From Heterobilharzia americana (Eukaryota > Platyhelminthes > Trematoda > Strigeidida > Schistosomatidae), in the NCBI GenBank assembly GCA_944470555.2, contig OX104128.1, forward strand, positions 61,759,257 to 61,823,256: a stretch of DNA of 64,000 nt, written 5' to 3'. A model generated the notes under the pieces. That model saw only the letters and a list, made by a program, of their open reading frames with translations. It was not told the origin of the DNA and searched no databases. Shown here piece by piece: positions 47,605-59,114 of the stretch (position 1 is its first letter; each line of letters starts with the position of its first letter). The position numbers and the translations under genes are program-made.

Positions 47605-48240
47605 TTTAGCTTACTAAAGGCAGTGAGAGGCACAAACAAAATCAATATACAACCTCGCACACAAATGGATCGATTCAAGTTGCTACACCTCACAGTTGTA
47701 TACAAAGAAGAAGTGGATAGAAAAGGATTGATGTAAAAGTAAGCAAATGTATATGGGAAGAGAAGGAATTTGAAAATTAAGGTGATTAAAAACATTCAGG
47801 GTTTAGATGTCAGAGAGTGAATACATTTGAACTATTGTGACCGATTTTTAGGCATTTCACTAAGAGTCCTAAATCACTGATTTATACCGTCTCGGTAGCC
47901 CACTCAGGTAGTCTACACCTCCTTACTCAGCTGAGACCAACAGTCAAAGATTTCATGCATGGTGTCATTCTTAGTCTGACCACCCTAAAGCTTCTTCCGA
48001 CCTTATTCAATCACTCTTACCATCGTACCTCAAGGTACGCGATGACTGAGCATGCGTACTATAAATCAAAGCCACCCCAGTAGCCGGAAGTTCACAATCT
48101 CACTAACTAGATTGGCTTCCTTTCCTAGAACCCTTCATTTGACCTCTACACTGCTCGTATAGTGATTCCAAGATAAGCGAACAGTGTGCTTCGAAGATCT
48201 GCCTCTGTACATCCTGTAGGCAGTGAATACACAATGCTTC
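47605..48240 (-). mobile_element. RTE-type family A 3' fragment
   Basis: Shares blocks with 440-1100 and 8770-9380 (CAACCTCGCACACAAATGGA..., AGTCTACACCTCC, AACAGTCAAAGATTTCATGC), the 3' coding end and UTR read backwards. Confidence 0.62.
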
Positions 48241-48629
48241 ACAATATCAGCAGTGTGAAACTGAAAAGACTAATTGCCCCAACAAAAGCAGTCTAGTATT
48301 TACTTTCCTTATTTTCTAACATTTAGATTTTAAAAGATAGGTTTCTTTTTGTCCTCCAGCAAAAACAGATGTTGACCGGTCATTCTCTTAATGAAAATAG
48401 TCACTTTCCTATGAGTCTTTTATTCATGAACATACCCTACAAAAGATTATAATTTCATAGCTTACATAAACGTTCATTACTGTAAATGTGGGTACTTATA
48501 CGAATTCAAATGAGACTGGAGTTTTTACAAGCGGCTAATTAATAACAGGACAAATGCTTTCTCAGGTTTCCAACTTATGACTTTAATAACAAAATATTTT
48601 ATTTTCCTTCAAATGAAAAGCAATACAGC

Positions 48630-49035
48630 TCACGTTTTGATAGGAAGCTGGCTAAATGAAAATCAACATTTTAAGTCATCAGCCACTAAAAGAAAAGTTT
48701 TGGATTTCAACCTTCATTTCATATCACTGTACGGTCAGGGAAAATCTAATTGGACAGCTCTGTCCTACAGTTGTCCAATCAAAATAAAAGCCAATTTGAT
48801 CTAGTGGTTTCATGAAAACTAAATAAATGATGTATTTTTTCAAATTAAGTGTCTTCCTTCCAGTGATAGGTCGGTCTCTCGGTTTTCGCGGCCCAGTGAA
48901 GTATGTTTTGAGGAAACGACATTTATTAGTTGCTATTCTTTTCCAGCCTAAGTGTCATATCACAATATTATTGTTTGCGTCATTATTACTATTCACTCGG
49001 TCACTTCAGGTTTCACTAATTGTTAGAATGTAAGA
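48630..49035. repeat. Unclassified dispersed repeat, copy 1 (partner at 62265-62700)
   Basis: Shares ordered blocks with 62265-62700: GATAGGAAGCTGG../CAACATTTTAAGTCATC, TGGATTTCAACCTTCATTTCAT, TTGGACAGCTCTGTCCTACAG, CTTCCTTCCAGTGATAGGTCGG, and a CACTCGGTCACTTCAG end. It is about 420 bp. No coding motif; could be a SINE or an LTR fragment. Confidence 0.6.
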
Positions 49036-49039
49036 TTCA

Positions 49040-49370
49040 AGCTAAGTTTGCAATTATTGAATGTTATCAACAATTTTTCTTTGCTCCAACCATATAATGC
49101 TGAATAAGATGTAATTCATTTCTTAGCACTTCTACTTATTTCAGGCTGAATAACCTAGTTACTTGAAATGAGGATGATTGCAAGAGGCGCATTGAAGAGA
49201 TGGAACATGTATATAGACAGAGATAATGAGAATATTTGGCAGATAACATCTAATGTGTGACTGCGAGAATAGGACATTAATAACGCAAAACAGCTGTGAT
49301 ATGTAATACGCTCAGGCTAGGAAAATGAGTAACTAGTTTAGCGTGTCTAATGAAAAAACCCTCCCGGACG
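49040..49370. other. Intron 3 stretch, nothing assigned
   Basis: No motif. Confidence 0.3.
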
Positions 49371-49375
49371 ATTTA

Positions 49376-50313
49376 TGTCTAATGCCTTGTCGCATAAACT
49401 CGAAGATCTACAGACAAAAACTAACAAGTTGACAAAAGAGGAAGGACAGCCAAGATGCAACCTCCTTCAGGTGAACGTAGAGAAGACACAGGTGATGAAG
49501 ATACCCAATAACAACAACACCAGTCACCATTAACGGGAAAAATCTAAACGAAGCTGACTCTTTCATCTACCTAAATACCTAAGCAGCATCGTCTCAACTA
49601 CAAGCAGCGACGGTGGCACAGATGATAATGTCAAAGCCAGGTAGGATCGGAAAGACATCAAGACAGGCCTTCATTAACCTAAAATCAGTTTGAAAATCTA
49701 CTGCACTTCACTTCACTCCACTCCACTCCGCTGCACTGCACTGCACAGCACTGCACTGCACTCAGCATAAAGCGGGAACAAGATCCGGATTTTGGACACT
49801 AACTCAGTCAAGTAAGTCAGTGCTTCCATGTGGTGGTTCACAAACTTAGCACGTTACGGAAAGCATTTCTAACAAACTGCAGACATCATACATCAACAGC
49901 TGACGCCTACACTCACTCAATACTGAAGACCAGATCAGACGAGAAGGCCAGAAGGAATAAGCAACAAGGAACTCACTCCGACTGCAACCATCCAATCAAC
50001 CAACCAACAACCTGTCACCCAACAAATATGCAGAAGAAGTAAGTGCAGATGGATTGGATTGGACATAGACTGAGAAGACCGACTGGGGAAATCACGTGTT
50101 AGGCCAGGCGAGGAGACGTTGTCGAGTGGAACTCTAATGGGAAACGATGAGTTGGGCGTCTGAGGTGACGGTGACAAGTATGAGATGGTGTGAGGAAGAA
50201 ATGAGGGCAGTTGTGTAGGCAGGTTAGAAGATTGGAGAGAAGAGAGCGAAATGGAAACATGCCCCTTAATCCTTATGTTCCATTAGGAACCCAAGGGACA
50301 AATAACAATAAAT
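49376..50313 (+). mobile_element. SR2-like RTE 3' copy, left arm of a large inverted repeat
   Basis: RT C-terminal region and 3' UTR ending GGAACCCAAGGGACAAATAAC. It is nearly identical to 55612-56548 in reverse, including the same unusual GCACT/CCACT expansion (49710-49765). In the 70-codon shadow frame at 49830-50042 only one residue differs. It lies about 850 bp from the exon 3 donor. Confidence 0.88.
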
Positions 50314-50402
50314 GAAAACAAGCTAGGCTTTAAGAACAAATTATGCGGACAATGGAGTTCGAAGACTACTACTTCAGCGATTGATAGCCTCTATCTTTCC
50401 TC

Positions 50403-50427
50403 ATATATATATATATATATATATATA
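50403..50427. repeat. (AT)12 microsatellite
   Basis: Uninterrupted AT run in intron 3. Confidence 0.95.
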
Positions 50428-50429
50428 GT

Positions 50430-51160
50430 TATGTAATTATTTAGCCTTAGACTACTTGTTAGGGATGCCAGATCCCTAACAAACCAACTTATAATATATA
50501 TTTTTTTACTATCAAATTGAAACATTATTTTTTCACCTTTCTCGCTCCGTGCAACATTACTTATTTTTACCGCTGTTTGGTCCATTTTACACTTTGAATG
50601 TACTATTTTGTTTTCTGTGGTCGAGGCCCTTTAAAAAAGATATAAATGATGAACTTTCAGTTATAATCTCACTTTTTGGTTGAAGTTAATATACCTTTCA
50701 TCTCGTTATCCTCTTATTCTTGTGCCACCTGAGTATCGTGGTTAGAAGTCATTGTCCTATCGTTAATCGTGTAGCGTCGGAGTATCACATCGTTCATATA
50801 TATATGTTCATAAAATACTGATATCCAAAGTTTTAGCTGCATGTTATTTATATTATGAGCCTGCTCAGTCTAAATATCTTCTGAAACCCCTCTCTTTACT
50901 ATCCGACCTGCAAAAACTTTATCTCTTTGTTACTATTCTTGAACTGTTGCCTCACTTTATGTTTTCTCTGCATAACAGTTTTCCTGTATTTTCTGATGGT
51001 ATATCTTATCAAGTATATAGAGTATCCAGCTGCAGAGTACCCCTTTCAGTTCATTAAATCCTACTTTTTTTGCCTTCGTTATTTGTCTTTATTTTGTATG
51101 GGGAAATAAATGTTTTCATTAATGAAGAATGGATGAAGTACAGTAAAATATATGCAACTA
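50430..51160. other. Intron 3 stretch, nothing assigned
   Basis: T-rich; no repeat recognised; donor of exon 3 at the right edge. Confidence 0.3.
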
Positions 51161-51162
51161 AC

Positions 51163-51506
51163 TGTTCTCAATGGCCAATAATTACATAATGGTAATATTC
51201 CAAGTGACTGGTATCGTGCACGTATACGAATTTGTGGGAAATTTCTCTGGTCTATAGTTCCATGGTGGTTATTATTATTATTACCGGAAGAATTATTGAA
51301 TGTATTCAAAGATGAAGAATCAGCATGGATTGCTTTTCCGGAATTCAACTTTCCGAAACGATTTGAATTTGAATAAACTATTGCACCAAGATGATTGTGG
51401 AGATTATCTTGACTTGAAGTATTCTCAACTGATGGTGGCTGAAGAGTTAACCAAGCTTGAATATCTGTACGACTGGAGATTTCAGATACATGTATTGTAA
51501 TATAAC
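51163..51506 (-). CDS. RasGAP gene exon 3: end of C2 domain and C2-GAP linker
   Basis: A 344-bp exon giving assembled residues 78 (shared) to 192. It starts YITIHVSEISSRTDIQAWLTLQ (the C2 strand followed by the W in the family's EQWYPV), then a Ser/Asn-rich loop with NNSSGNNNNNHHG coded partly by an AAT-like trinucleotide run, then IRIRARYQSLGILPL, the family's conserved R.RYQ...ILP linker into the GAP domain. Acceptor TTTTCAG|G, donor ACA|GTTAGT, phase 0. The residues after the donor in the same frame (VSCIYFTV) leave the family pattern, while joining exon 4 restores an ungapped alignment, which decides the border. The Asn run may vary in length between individuals because it is a coding microsatellite. 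Confidence 0.91.
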
Positions 51507-51509
51507 CTG

Positions 51510-52915
51510 AAAATAAAAGGGAGTGAAAGATGTGAAAGCAAACTGTAGATTATATTTCGAAATAAAAGGAACCTTTACCTCCCCAATATTTATGTCATTC
51601 TTTAAATTATCCTATCAATGACATCAGGTAAGCTGGAATCTGACAGGAAATAGAATTTTTGATAAAGAAGCCTTGAATCAACGTGTACACTATGAAAATT
51701 TTTCTTCACATGGGATCCAGTTTAATTTTATTAGAATAATACTATCTTGAACTTATCAGGTACTCTACATTATGCTGTTAAAAGTGAGATGGCTGTGGAT
51801 AGCATAAAATAATATACGTTGATTGATCAATGGAGACCAAACAACTTCATGTCGTCTAGTCCTGACTTCAGACCGAATTCCACGGATCATTTTTTCAATA
51901 TGGCCACTAAGCCAGGAGACACATCACCTTGGTGCACTTTGACGGATGACAGTTAGCTAGAAGCAATCGACCACATTTAAAAATGACCAGTTTCTGTCAG
52001 CACTTAGGACTTGACAGCATGAGATTGGTTCCTCTCTAGTAATCAACTTATGTATATAATTCAGTCCTACAGAAGGTCAGTAGTCGCTCCAATGGCTCCG
52101 TAATAACGTCACTGGCTGAAACACTAGGTGGTGAGGGTTTTAAACTTAGACAGGATATCAGTTCCCTAGAGGTTTCAGATACACCTTGCTGATGAGTCTT
52201 AAAAAGCATGAAACCTAGGTCAAGTAGGACTTCCTACCAACTACCTCCAACCAACTAACTTCCAAAAAGAATATTCTTCCTACATAAAAGTTCCGTGTAT
52301 TCACCGACTTAAATGAAACTTCGACAATAAACAACTACCACAGAAACTTGAGTTTCTGAAAAAGAGATTTTCCACACCAATTAATCTTCGCAGTTTACAC
52401 ATACATAGAGAAATATTCTGTTGTCTTAATTACTTTCATCGAAACCATCTAGAAAATAATTTGGTTATTGTCTGAATTCCCCTGTTTGTTAGGCTTTTAA
52501 AAAAGATAGACGGACAGATAGAATCAAGAATGCTGAATATCTCAAGATAGTGATAACACACAACTTGGTATAGAAGTAGGAAACAAGTAAATTTACAAGA
52601 ATGGGGGGAAAACATTAAGTTGGTAACCCATAAGTCCAATATTTAGAAACTTTTAAGTTACAAAGATGTTTATCCCACCTTCATCCATCATATCATGTCA
52701 CATATGAGCGAACATTTGAAACCCAGGTTTGAACCCCGCCGCACCTAATTTGGCTTGGGCAACCAGTTGGTCCTTACGAAACAAGTTTGTCTCATAGACC
52801 AGTAGATGGAAACGTGTACCTGGCTGAATTATATTAACTCATTTAATCTTATTAACCATTAACATTATGAGGAGAAAATCAGTGTTGGATGAACGGTAAA
52901 AGATAGAATAATAAG
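51510..52915. other. Intron 2 stretch, nothing assigned
   Basis: AT-rich, no motif recognised. Confidence 0.3.
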
Positions 52916-52919
52916 GTCT

Positions 52920-54010
52920 CTTAACATTTAAAGGAAATCAGTGCATGAATACAGTCGCAGTACTGAAACAGATCCAAAGAAATACAACAACGATTACCAA
53001 AGTACGAACAAGTTGACGGAGTGGCTATGGGATCTCCATTGAGCCCAATATCTGCAAACTTATTTTTGGCAAATTGGAATATGGTCCTTTGAAAGGTCGA
53101 TTGGTTAACATGGAGTTGCAGTGTCAATGCATGTACGATGCTTGTTTAGTCTTTGATGGGTCCATAGATACTGATTCTATTCTAAACCATTTTAATAGTG
53201 CTCACTCATCAGTTCGCTTTACATTTGGAAATGAAATCAATGATTCGGTACATTTTCTCGATGTGCTAATGACAAAAAAAGGATGGCTTTATACTGAGAA
53301 GTATGTATATAAAAAACCAACGTCTAAGGCATAATATAGGCACTTTCTCAGCTTCGTGCCAATGAAGTACAAACGTAATTTAATCAGCGGTTGGTATATA
53401 GAGTAACATCGACTTCTTCCAAGAAGTATGTAGAAAAAGAACTACTTTGTATCTATGATATTCTAAGTAAAAAAGGATATCTGGAAAAGTTCATTTAAGG
53501 TAACGTCAACTACATTGGTCCTAAACAAGAACTGATGACAGTGGAGAAGAAGCCTTTGTTTTTACGGTTACAGTTCAAGGGAGGAGCTGCAAGTGACATC
53601 ATATCACAGAGCCTAGTTAGAGCAGTTAATAAGACGTTTTATGTAGGTCGGCTTTGTATATCAATCAATAGTCAAACAATGTTCAATCCGAGAGTGAATT
53701 ATAGCCTACCTAATCATCGCTTTTCATCCTGCATATATCAGCTGAACTGCTTCTGTGGGACTAGTCACATAGGGCGTACGATTAGGCATGTGTGACACCG
53801 GATACCAGAGCATTTACCAGACTAGTTCGAAAAAGGCGAAGTGAACGTGGTAAAACGTTGCATCCTAAGGTACCTAGTAGATGCAGGACATCAAATAGAT
53901 ACTTATAAAGCTTTCAATATCATTTATCGTATTCTAAAAACGATGCCACACGTAGTTCGCCAACCCCTGCTCAATATAGTGCAGGCTGTTGCAATATGAT
54001 TAACCATACG
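52920..54010 (+). mobile_element. Penelope-like element with RT and GIY-YIG, fairly well preserved
   Basis: Plus strand: YEQVDGVAMGSPLSPISANLFLA (RT motif with MGSPL). Then DACLVFDGSIDTDSILNHFNSAHSSVRFTFGNE and VHFLDVLMTKK, with YVDD lost or displaced near 53130. Then KYVYKKPT, HFLSFVPMKYKRNLI, KKPLFLRLQFKGGAASDII, and the GIY-YIG start IYQLNCFCGTSHIGRTIRHV (about 53740-53795), continuing HRIPEHL past one stop. The pieces change frame several times. Antisense to the gene in intron 2. Confidence 0.85.
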
Positions 54011-54014
54011 TGAT

Positions 54015-54860
54015 AGGTGCATTCAGAAAGATTATACCCAAGAATTACTCCTCCCTTGGCCTTCAGTAAACTAGACGTCACTCCTGCCTTCTTTATTAAT
54101 TATCCTTTTGTTCACTATCACATCATTCCTCTGAATATACGTCATCCCAAAACTAACAGTTATAGAGAAGAAAATTCGATTTTATTACAGTCCCCAAACA
54201 TCATTCCATTTTGAAAATGCAAATGCCCCTAACGTGGCTTGATTTCACGCTGTACAAATACATTTTATAATTGTAGAAGCTGATGACAACATGTATGAAA
54301 AAGAATATTCTTCGGTCAAACTGCTGGTTTTTAAAAGATCAAAGTCATGAGTGTAACACTTTCCTTTATGAATGAAAGTTATAGCCAGTTACTTCATAAG
54401 CTGAAGGCATATCTTAATTCGCACACTCTTAGCCAAACTCTAAACTCAAATTACCCCACTTATGCTTTACACTTTCATAAACCACTTTCGATAAACAGAT
54501 ATTAAAAGTTAAGGGGACTTTTACATTGATTTATAGCCTTGAATCACCAAAAAAACGAATACTTTGTCTGAAAAGATTGGACCTGAAATACACATATGCA
54601 GTGGGAAATTTAAACTAATGTAGGCTTAGAATATCAAAACAACCCGTAATACAAAAGTATATTTTAAAGGTTGTCTAACTTTCTGTGGGTTGAATAGGTT
54701 AAGTGTTAGAAAAAAAATCACACTAATAAAAATAAACTTAACTCTTCAAAGATAACAGTCAAAAACCCACTGAATTCCTTAAAGGGAATACTAGGTGTTT
54801 CCCTAAAAACTTTCTTATCATAGTAGAAAAAAATAATGAAGCAAATATAAACATATATTT
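54015..54860. other. Intron 2 stretch next to exon 2, nothing assigned
   Basis: AT-rich; no repeat recognised. Confidence 0.3.
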
Positions 54861-54862
54861 AC

Positions 54863-54996
54863 CAATTAGTTGATTTTGAACTTTTCTATATTTCTTTAAG
54901 CTTATCTTCGATGTTCTTACTCGTCTTCCATCTTTGCTGACTGATCCACCATCTCGATATAAACTAATTGTCATCATAGAGACATTTGGAAGATTG
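54863..54996 (-). CDS. RasGAP gene exon 2: middle of C2 domain
   Basis: A 134-bp exon giving assembled residues 33 (shared) to 77 plus one base of codon 78. It opens with NLPNVSMMTISLYRD, matching the family's NLP.V..L.LHLYRD C2 strand, then a lysine/arginine-rich stretch (KDGRRVRTSKISLKKYRK) where relatives also carry a basic loop (DKKRKKDK in SynGAP). Such loops commonly contact acidic lipids; that role here is inferred. The acceptor is TTTTAG|C and the donor is G|GTAAAT, a weaker donor than the others. The leftover G joins GT of the next exon to make Gly, giving GYITIHV, which matches the family's GYVGLVTV. An open frame runs past the donor into the intron, so the end was set by splice phase and homology. 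Confidence 0.9.
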
Positions 54997-55124
54997 CTAA
55001 AATCAAGCGAAACAATAATCTGTATTGTTTATCAATTTACAAGCTACAATATAATTGAATACTCTTTCAAAATTCGTACATCGGTTTGATAGAGGAGTAC
55101 TAAAAGCTTCTAAAATAAAAACGT

Positions 55125-55325
55125 CATCAGTTTGACCTTCTGAGATAGCTATGGTTTGGCAAACGTGTATTGATGCTTGGTGATGATTGAAGTGAAATGA
55201 AGTTTTAAGATACGGCAGGATTCGAACATGCAAACCCAGTTGGTAGAGCATCGGGTAGGTAACCCTACTACGGATCAGATTTTCATTTCACCTTTATTCA
55301 TCACCGAGAATCAATATTTTTGCAA
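55125..55325. repeat. Second tRNA-derived SINE family, rearranged copy
   Basis: Has GACCTTCTGAGATAGCTATGG, a minus-oriented B box (GGATTCGAAC) and a plus-oriented A box (CAGTTGGTAGAGCATCGGG), so an internal inversion or fusion of two copies. Ends ATTTTCATTTCACC. Confidence 0.6.
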
Positions 55326-55611
55326 ATTAGGAAGGTAGCATCAGAAATACTGAGAACGATTTTAAACTTAATGGTATAATTCAGTGGAAATAAGAAAACA
55401 GTGATGAATGCGTTTCTGCTTAGGACGTAAGTGCAAGTGAATATCTTCTAATGGGTCAAAAAGTACTTACCAGGCCACAGAAAAGTAATTAAATCATACT
55501 CTTTGGAAAATTCATCTGGTGACTAATAACTCTGTAAAATGAAACAGAAAAGTTATAATTCTTTTATCATTCACTTATTGTGAAATTCATCAAGATGACC
55601 ACATAATTCAT

Positions 55612-56690
55612 TTTATTATTTATCCTTTAAGTTCCCAGTGGAACATAAGGATTAAGGGGCATGTTTCCATTTCGCTCTCTTCTCTCCAATCTTCTAACCT
55701 GCCTACACAACTGCCCTCATTTCTTCCTCACACCATCTCATACTTGTCACCGTCACCTCAGACGCCCAACTCATCGTTTCCCATTAGAGTTCCACTCGAC
55801 AACGTCTCCTCGCCTGGCCTAACACGTGATTTCCCCAGTCGGTCTTCTCAGTCTATGTCCAATCCAATCCATCTGCACTTACTTCTTCTGCATATTTGTT
55901 GGGTGATAGGTTGTTGGTTGGTTGATTGGATGGTTGCAGTCGGAGTGAGTTCCTTGTTGCTTATTCCTTCTGGCCTTCTCGTCTGATCTGGTCTTCAGTA
56001 TTGAGTGAGTGTAGGCGTCAGCTGTTGATGTATGATGTCTGCAGTTTGTTAGAAATGCTTTCCGTAACGTGCTAAGTTTGTGAACCACCACATGGAAGCA
56101 CTGACTTACTTGACTGAGTTAGTGTCCAAAATCCGGATCTTGTTCCCGCTTTATGCTGAGTGCAGTGCAGTGCTGTGCAGTGCAGTGCAGCGGAGTGGAG
56201 TGGAGTGAAGTGAAGTGCAGTAGATTTTCAAACTGATTTTAGGTTAATGAAGGCCTGTCTTGATGTCTTTCCGATCCTACCTGGCTTTGACATTATCATC
56301 TGTGCCACCGTCGCTGCTTGTAGTTGAGACGATGCTGCTTAGGTATTTAGGTAGATGAAAGAGTCAGCTTCGTTTAGATTTTTCCCGTTAATGGTGACTG
56401 GTGTTGTTGTTATTGGGTATCTTCATCACCTGTGTCTTCTCTACGTTCACCTGAAGGAGGTTGCATCTTGGCTGTCCTTCCTCTTTTGTCAACTTGTTAG
56501 TTTTTGTCTGTAGATCTTCGAGTTTATGCGACAAGACATTAGAGGTAAATCATCATCGTTGGCAAAATCCAAATCTTCTTCTGGGGTCTTTTCAACAATC
56601 CAGCCAGTGTATACCGCTCTTTCGCTGGTCACAGTTTGTTGTATAACCCATTCCATCAGAATGAGGAAGATTATTGGTGATTGAGATGAC
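55612..56690 (-). mobile_element. SR2-like RTE copy, right arm of a large inverted repeat
   Basis: Minus strand from KTPEEDLDFANDDDLPLMSCRINS (FADD box, FAND here, about 56560-56590) to the 3' end at 55612. The 55612-56548 part mirrors 49376-50313. It starts about 615 bp upstream of the exon 2 acceptor. Confidence 0.88.
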
Positions 56691-56699
56691 CACATCATT

Positions 56700-57690
56700 G
56701 CATTTCAATTTATTTATTAGATTAATCGCACAGTGGAACCGTATTGTTCACTGGATTACGTTTCGTACATATTTATTGTCCTTAGTCATTTCAAGATAAA
56801 TACACAACTTTGAGACATCTCTTACATAGTCTTGATTTCTTTGCCCCCTTTGTCATATGGGAAGTATGGTTTTCCATATATGCGGAATAGGTGCTGAGTC
56901 ATTCTTGTTACATATATAAGGTGTTCATTTGATAAACGGAGATTCAGTTATCAGTCTATCGCTCTACCCTGCTACGTTAGTTTTAAGGATTATTACCCTG
57001 CCCCATCTTGTTGTGTGGTTGTGTGCAGTCGCATGCATAGCTATGACTGAGCTTTTTTCTAAATTCCTTACCTTACTAAAATCTACGAATTTTGACCTAG
57101 GTAGCATTTTGTGCTTGGGTAGCCTAATTGACCCTGATCGACTACTTTAACCTGTGTATTTGACCTCACAGTCGTTGTAAGGGATTTGGTAAACCAACTT
57201 ATTCGGCTTAATTGGGTCAGTAGGATCTTTTAACCTACAGAGCTTATTTCTAAGTGAGTTTGTAGCTTTAAATGCCACTCTAATCCCAGCCTTATTGGGA
57301 ATCCAACGTAGTGTTTCTGAGGTGCTTTCTTTGTATGGTAATGATTTAGAGGTTTTGAATTCTCTCTCCATGGTAGTGATACTACTATTATTAACTACTA
57401 TCGTTATTACTGCTGTTAGCACTTGTGTTACTAATATTAGGTTTATTTTTCTTACAATTCCTAAGGAAATTATCAATTAATTTGGAAGAGTAATCGTTGA
57501 TGAGTAAGGTGTCTTTAGTGTATCTGGTTTCTTTTCTTAGATCTGTTTTATTAGTAAGTTTCTTTGGCCCTATTACTCAGACACTTTTACGATTACATTC
57601 TACCATAGTGCACAAGTTTTACTGCTGTATTAATAACCACATTGTTTCATATCTAAGCTATCTATCGTTTTGATATGATCACATTCATTT
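56700..57690 (-). mobile_element. Penelope-like element, RT end and GIY-YIG region
   Basis: Minus strand: LPYKESTSETLRWIPNKAGIRVAFKATNSLRNKLCRLKDPTDPIKPNKLVYQIPYNDCEVKYTG. Same lineage as 39540-40470. It abuts the SR2-like copy at 55.6 kb; the border near 56,695 suggests one inserted next to or into the other. Confidence 0.78.
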
Positions 57691-57989
57691 TATTCTGTTA
57701 ACTTTGTTCTTCTCATTATGAAGAAGCTTTCTGAATTGTATTTGTCTTTGTCTTTAAACCTTATTGTTCAATGATGGAAGAAATGATGGTTTGCTTGTAT
57801 ACGCCTATACTGTAAACTAATGAAAACTCTACAGGTTTCCATTCTCTGCAGAAGCACCTTCATCAAACGTTTATTTTCCTTTATAATATTTCTACTCAGT
57901 ACTCAGCTTTAAAGTATATCGAGGCATATCTTTCAAATAGCACTTACGTATAACATGACAAAACTTGTTCACAAACAATTCATTCAATT

Positions 57990-58335
57990 TGAAGGTTTGT
58001 GGGGATTGAATGATTAATTCCAAGATAGTATTCATCGCTCTCTGACTTGGGAGCCACAGACTGCCACTTCGTCTCAGTATGAGACACCCTAGAAGTATGC
58101 CCCATGACGCTGTTACGGACCAAACCCAGGACACTCATGTCTCGCAGCGAGCACGTTACCATTGAGCCACTGGGTCAGAATCCAATGCCCCACATTTTCC
58201 CACTTCTTTCAGTTCACGATATAACACAACCTTAATCTAATATTGTCGTTCTCCTCACCTCCCACTTGGCTTGCTAGATGGGTCACGAATTCTTGTTGAA
58301 GCTTCATCAAATCCCATCTCAAAGTATTTTGCCCA
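57990..58335 (-). repeat. Sm-alpha-like SINE, full length, ribozyme decayed
   Basis: Minus strand: head near 58330, tRNA-like block (CAGTGGCTCAATGGTAACG), hammerhead relic with GAGACGAAG, tail GATGAATACTATC. Confidence 0.75.
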
Positions 58336-58359
58336 TCAGCACTAAACAATATTTCGGTT

Positions 58360-58700
58360 TAGAGGTTTGTGGGCATTTCATAAATTTCAGGTTGACATTC
58401 ATCATGGACTGACATTAGTTAGAAAAACACTGGAAACCTGGGAGCACTGAACATCTGTTTCGTTTTAGTATATGATTCTTCAGCAGAATGCACCCATGAC
58501 TTCACCTCGTCATGGTAAGCACAATGCTACTGTCACTGGGTCGGATCCAATGACCTACATTTTATGACTTCTGTCAGTTCACGATACAGCGCGACTTATA
58601 AATAATACCATCGGCAAACATTCATTCTCACACACTACCTCGTTGGCCCAACAAATCAGCGATTCGCATTAAAACTTCTAGAAATTCATCTTGAAGTGCT
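58360..58700 (-). repeat. Sm-alpha-like SINE, ribozyme decayed
   Basis: Minus strand CTGAAGA and AAAACGAAACAGATG remain, but stem II is lost; tail CAGTCCATGATGAATG. Tandem with the preceding copy. Confidence 0.75.
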
Positions 58701-59110
58701 TATTATCAACACGTATGTTACTGAGTAATATCTTTCTTCCTCCTTTGTATAAGAGATCAAAGTTGTGTGATTTTGTGACCTGACATGTGAGTCCGAAAAT
58801 CTGCATAAGAATAGAATTTTTGACTGATGAGTTAATATTCGTATCTTTTCATTGCTGATAGCTACAATGGAATGGACTATGCAGAGGAACTGATTCTGAA
58901 ATACTCTGAATTCATTCATTTACACTTTCTAATAAAGTTTAATAATTTGAAATAATTTGTTCACTTTATAAATTTTGATAATCTACGACATTTTATATTG
59001 AACAAGTAACAGTATGATATCACATGATTCTTTGTATTCAACACAGTAGGGCTGGATATTTTCAGGTAACAAATTGGTAATAAATAACAATCATCACCTA
59101 GTATAAATAG
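58701..59110. other. Intron 1 stretch, nothing assigned
   Basis: AT-rich, no motif. Confidence 0.3.
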
Positions 59111-59114
59111 TAAC

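Noticed and set aside
51079..51348. Open frame starting inside exon 3 taken as a separate gene
   Set aside because: Splice phase and alignment show it is part of exon 3 running past the donor into the intron.
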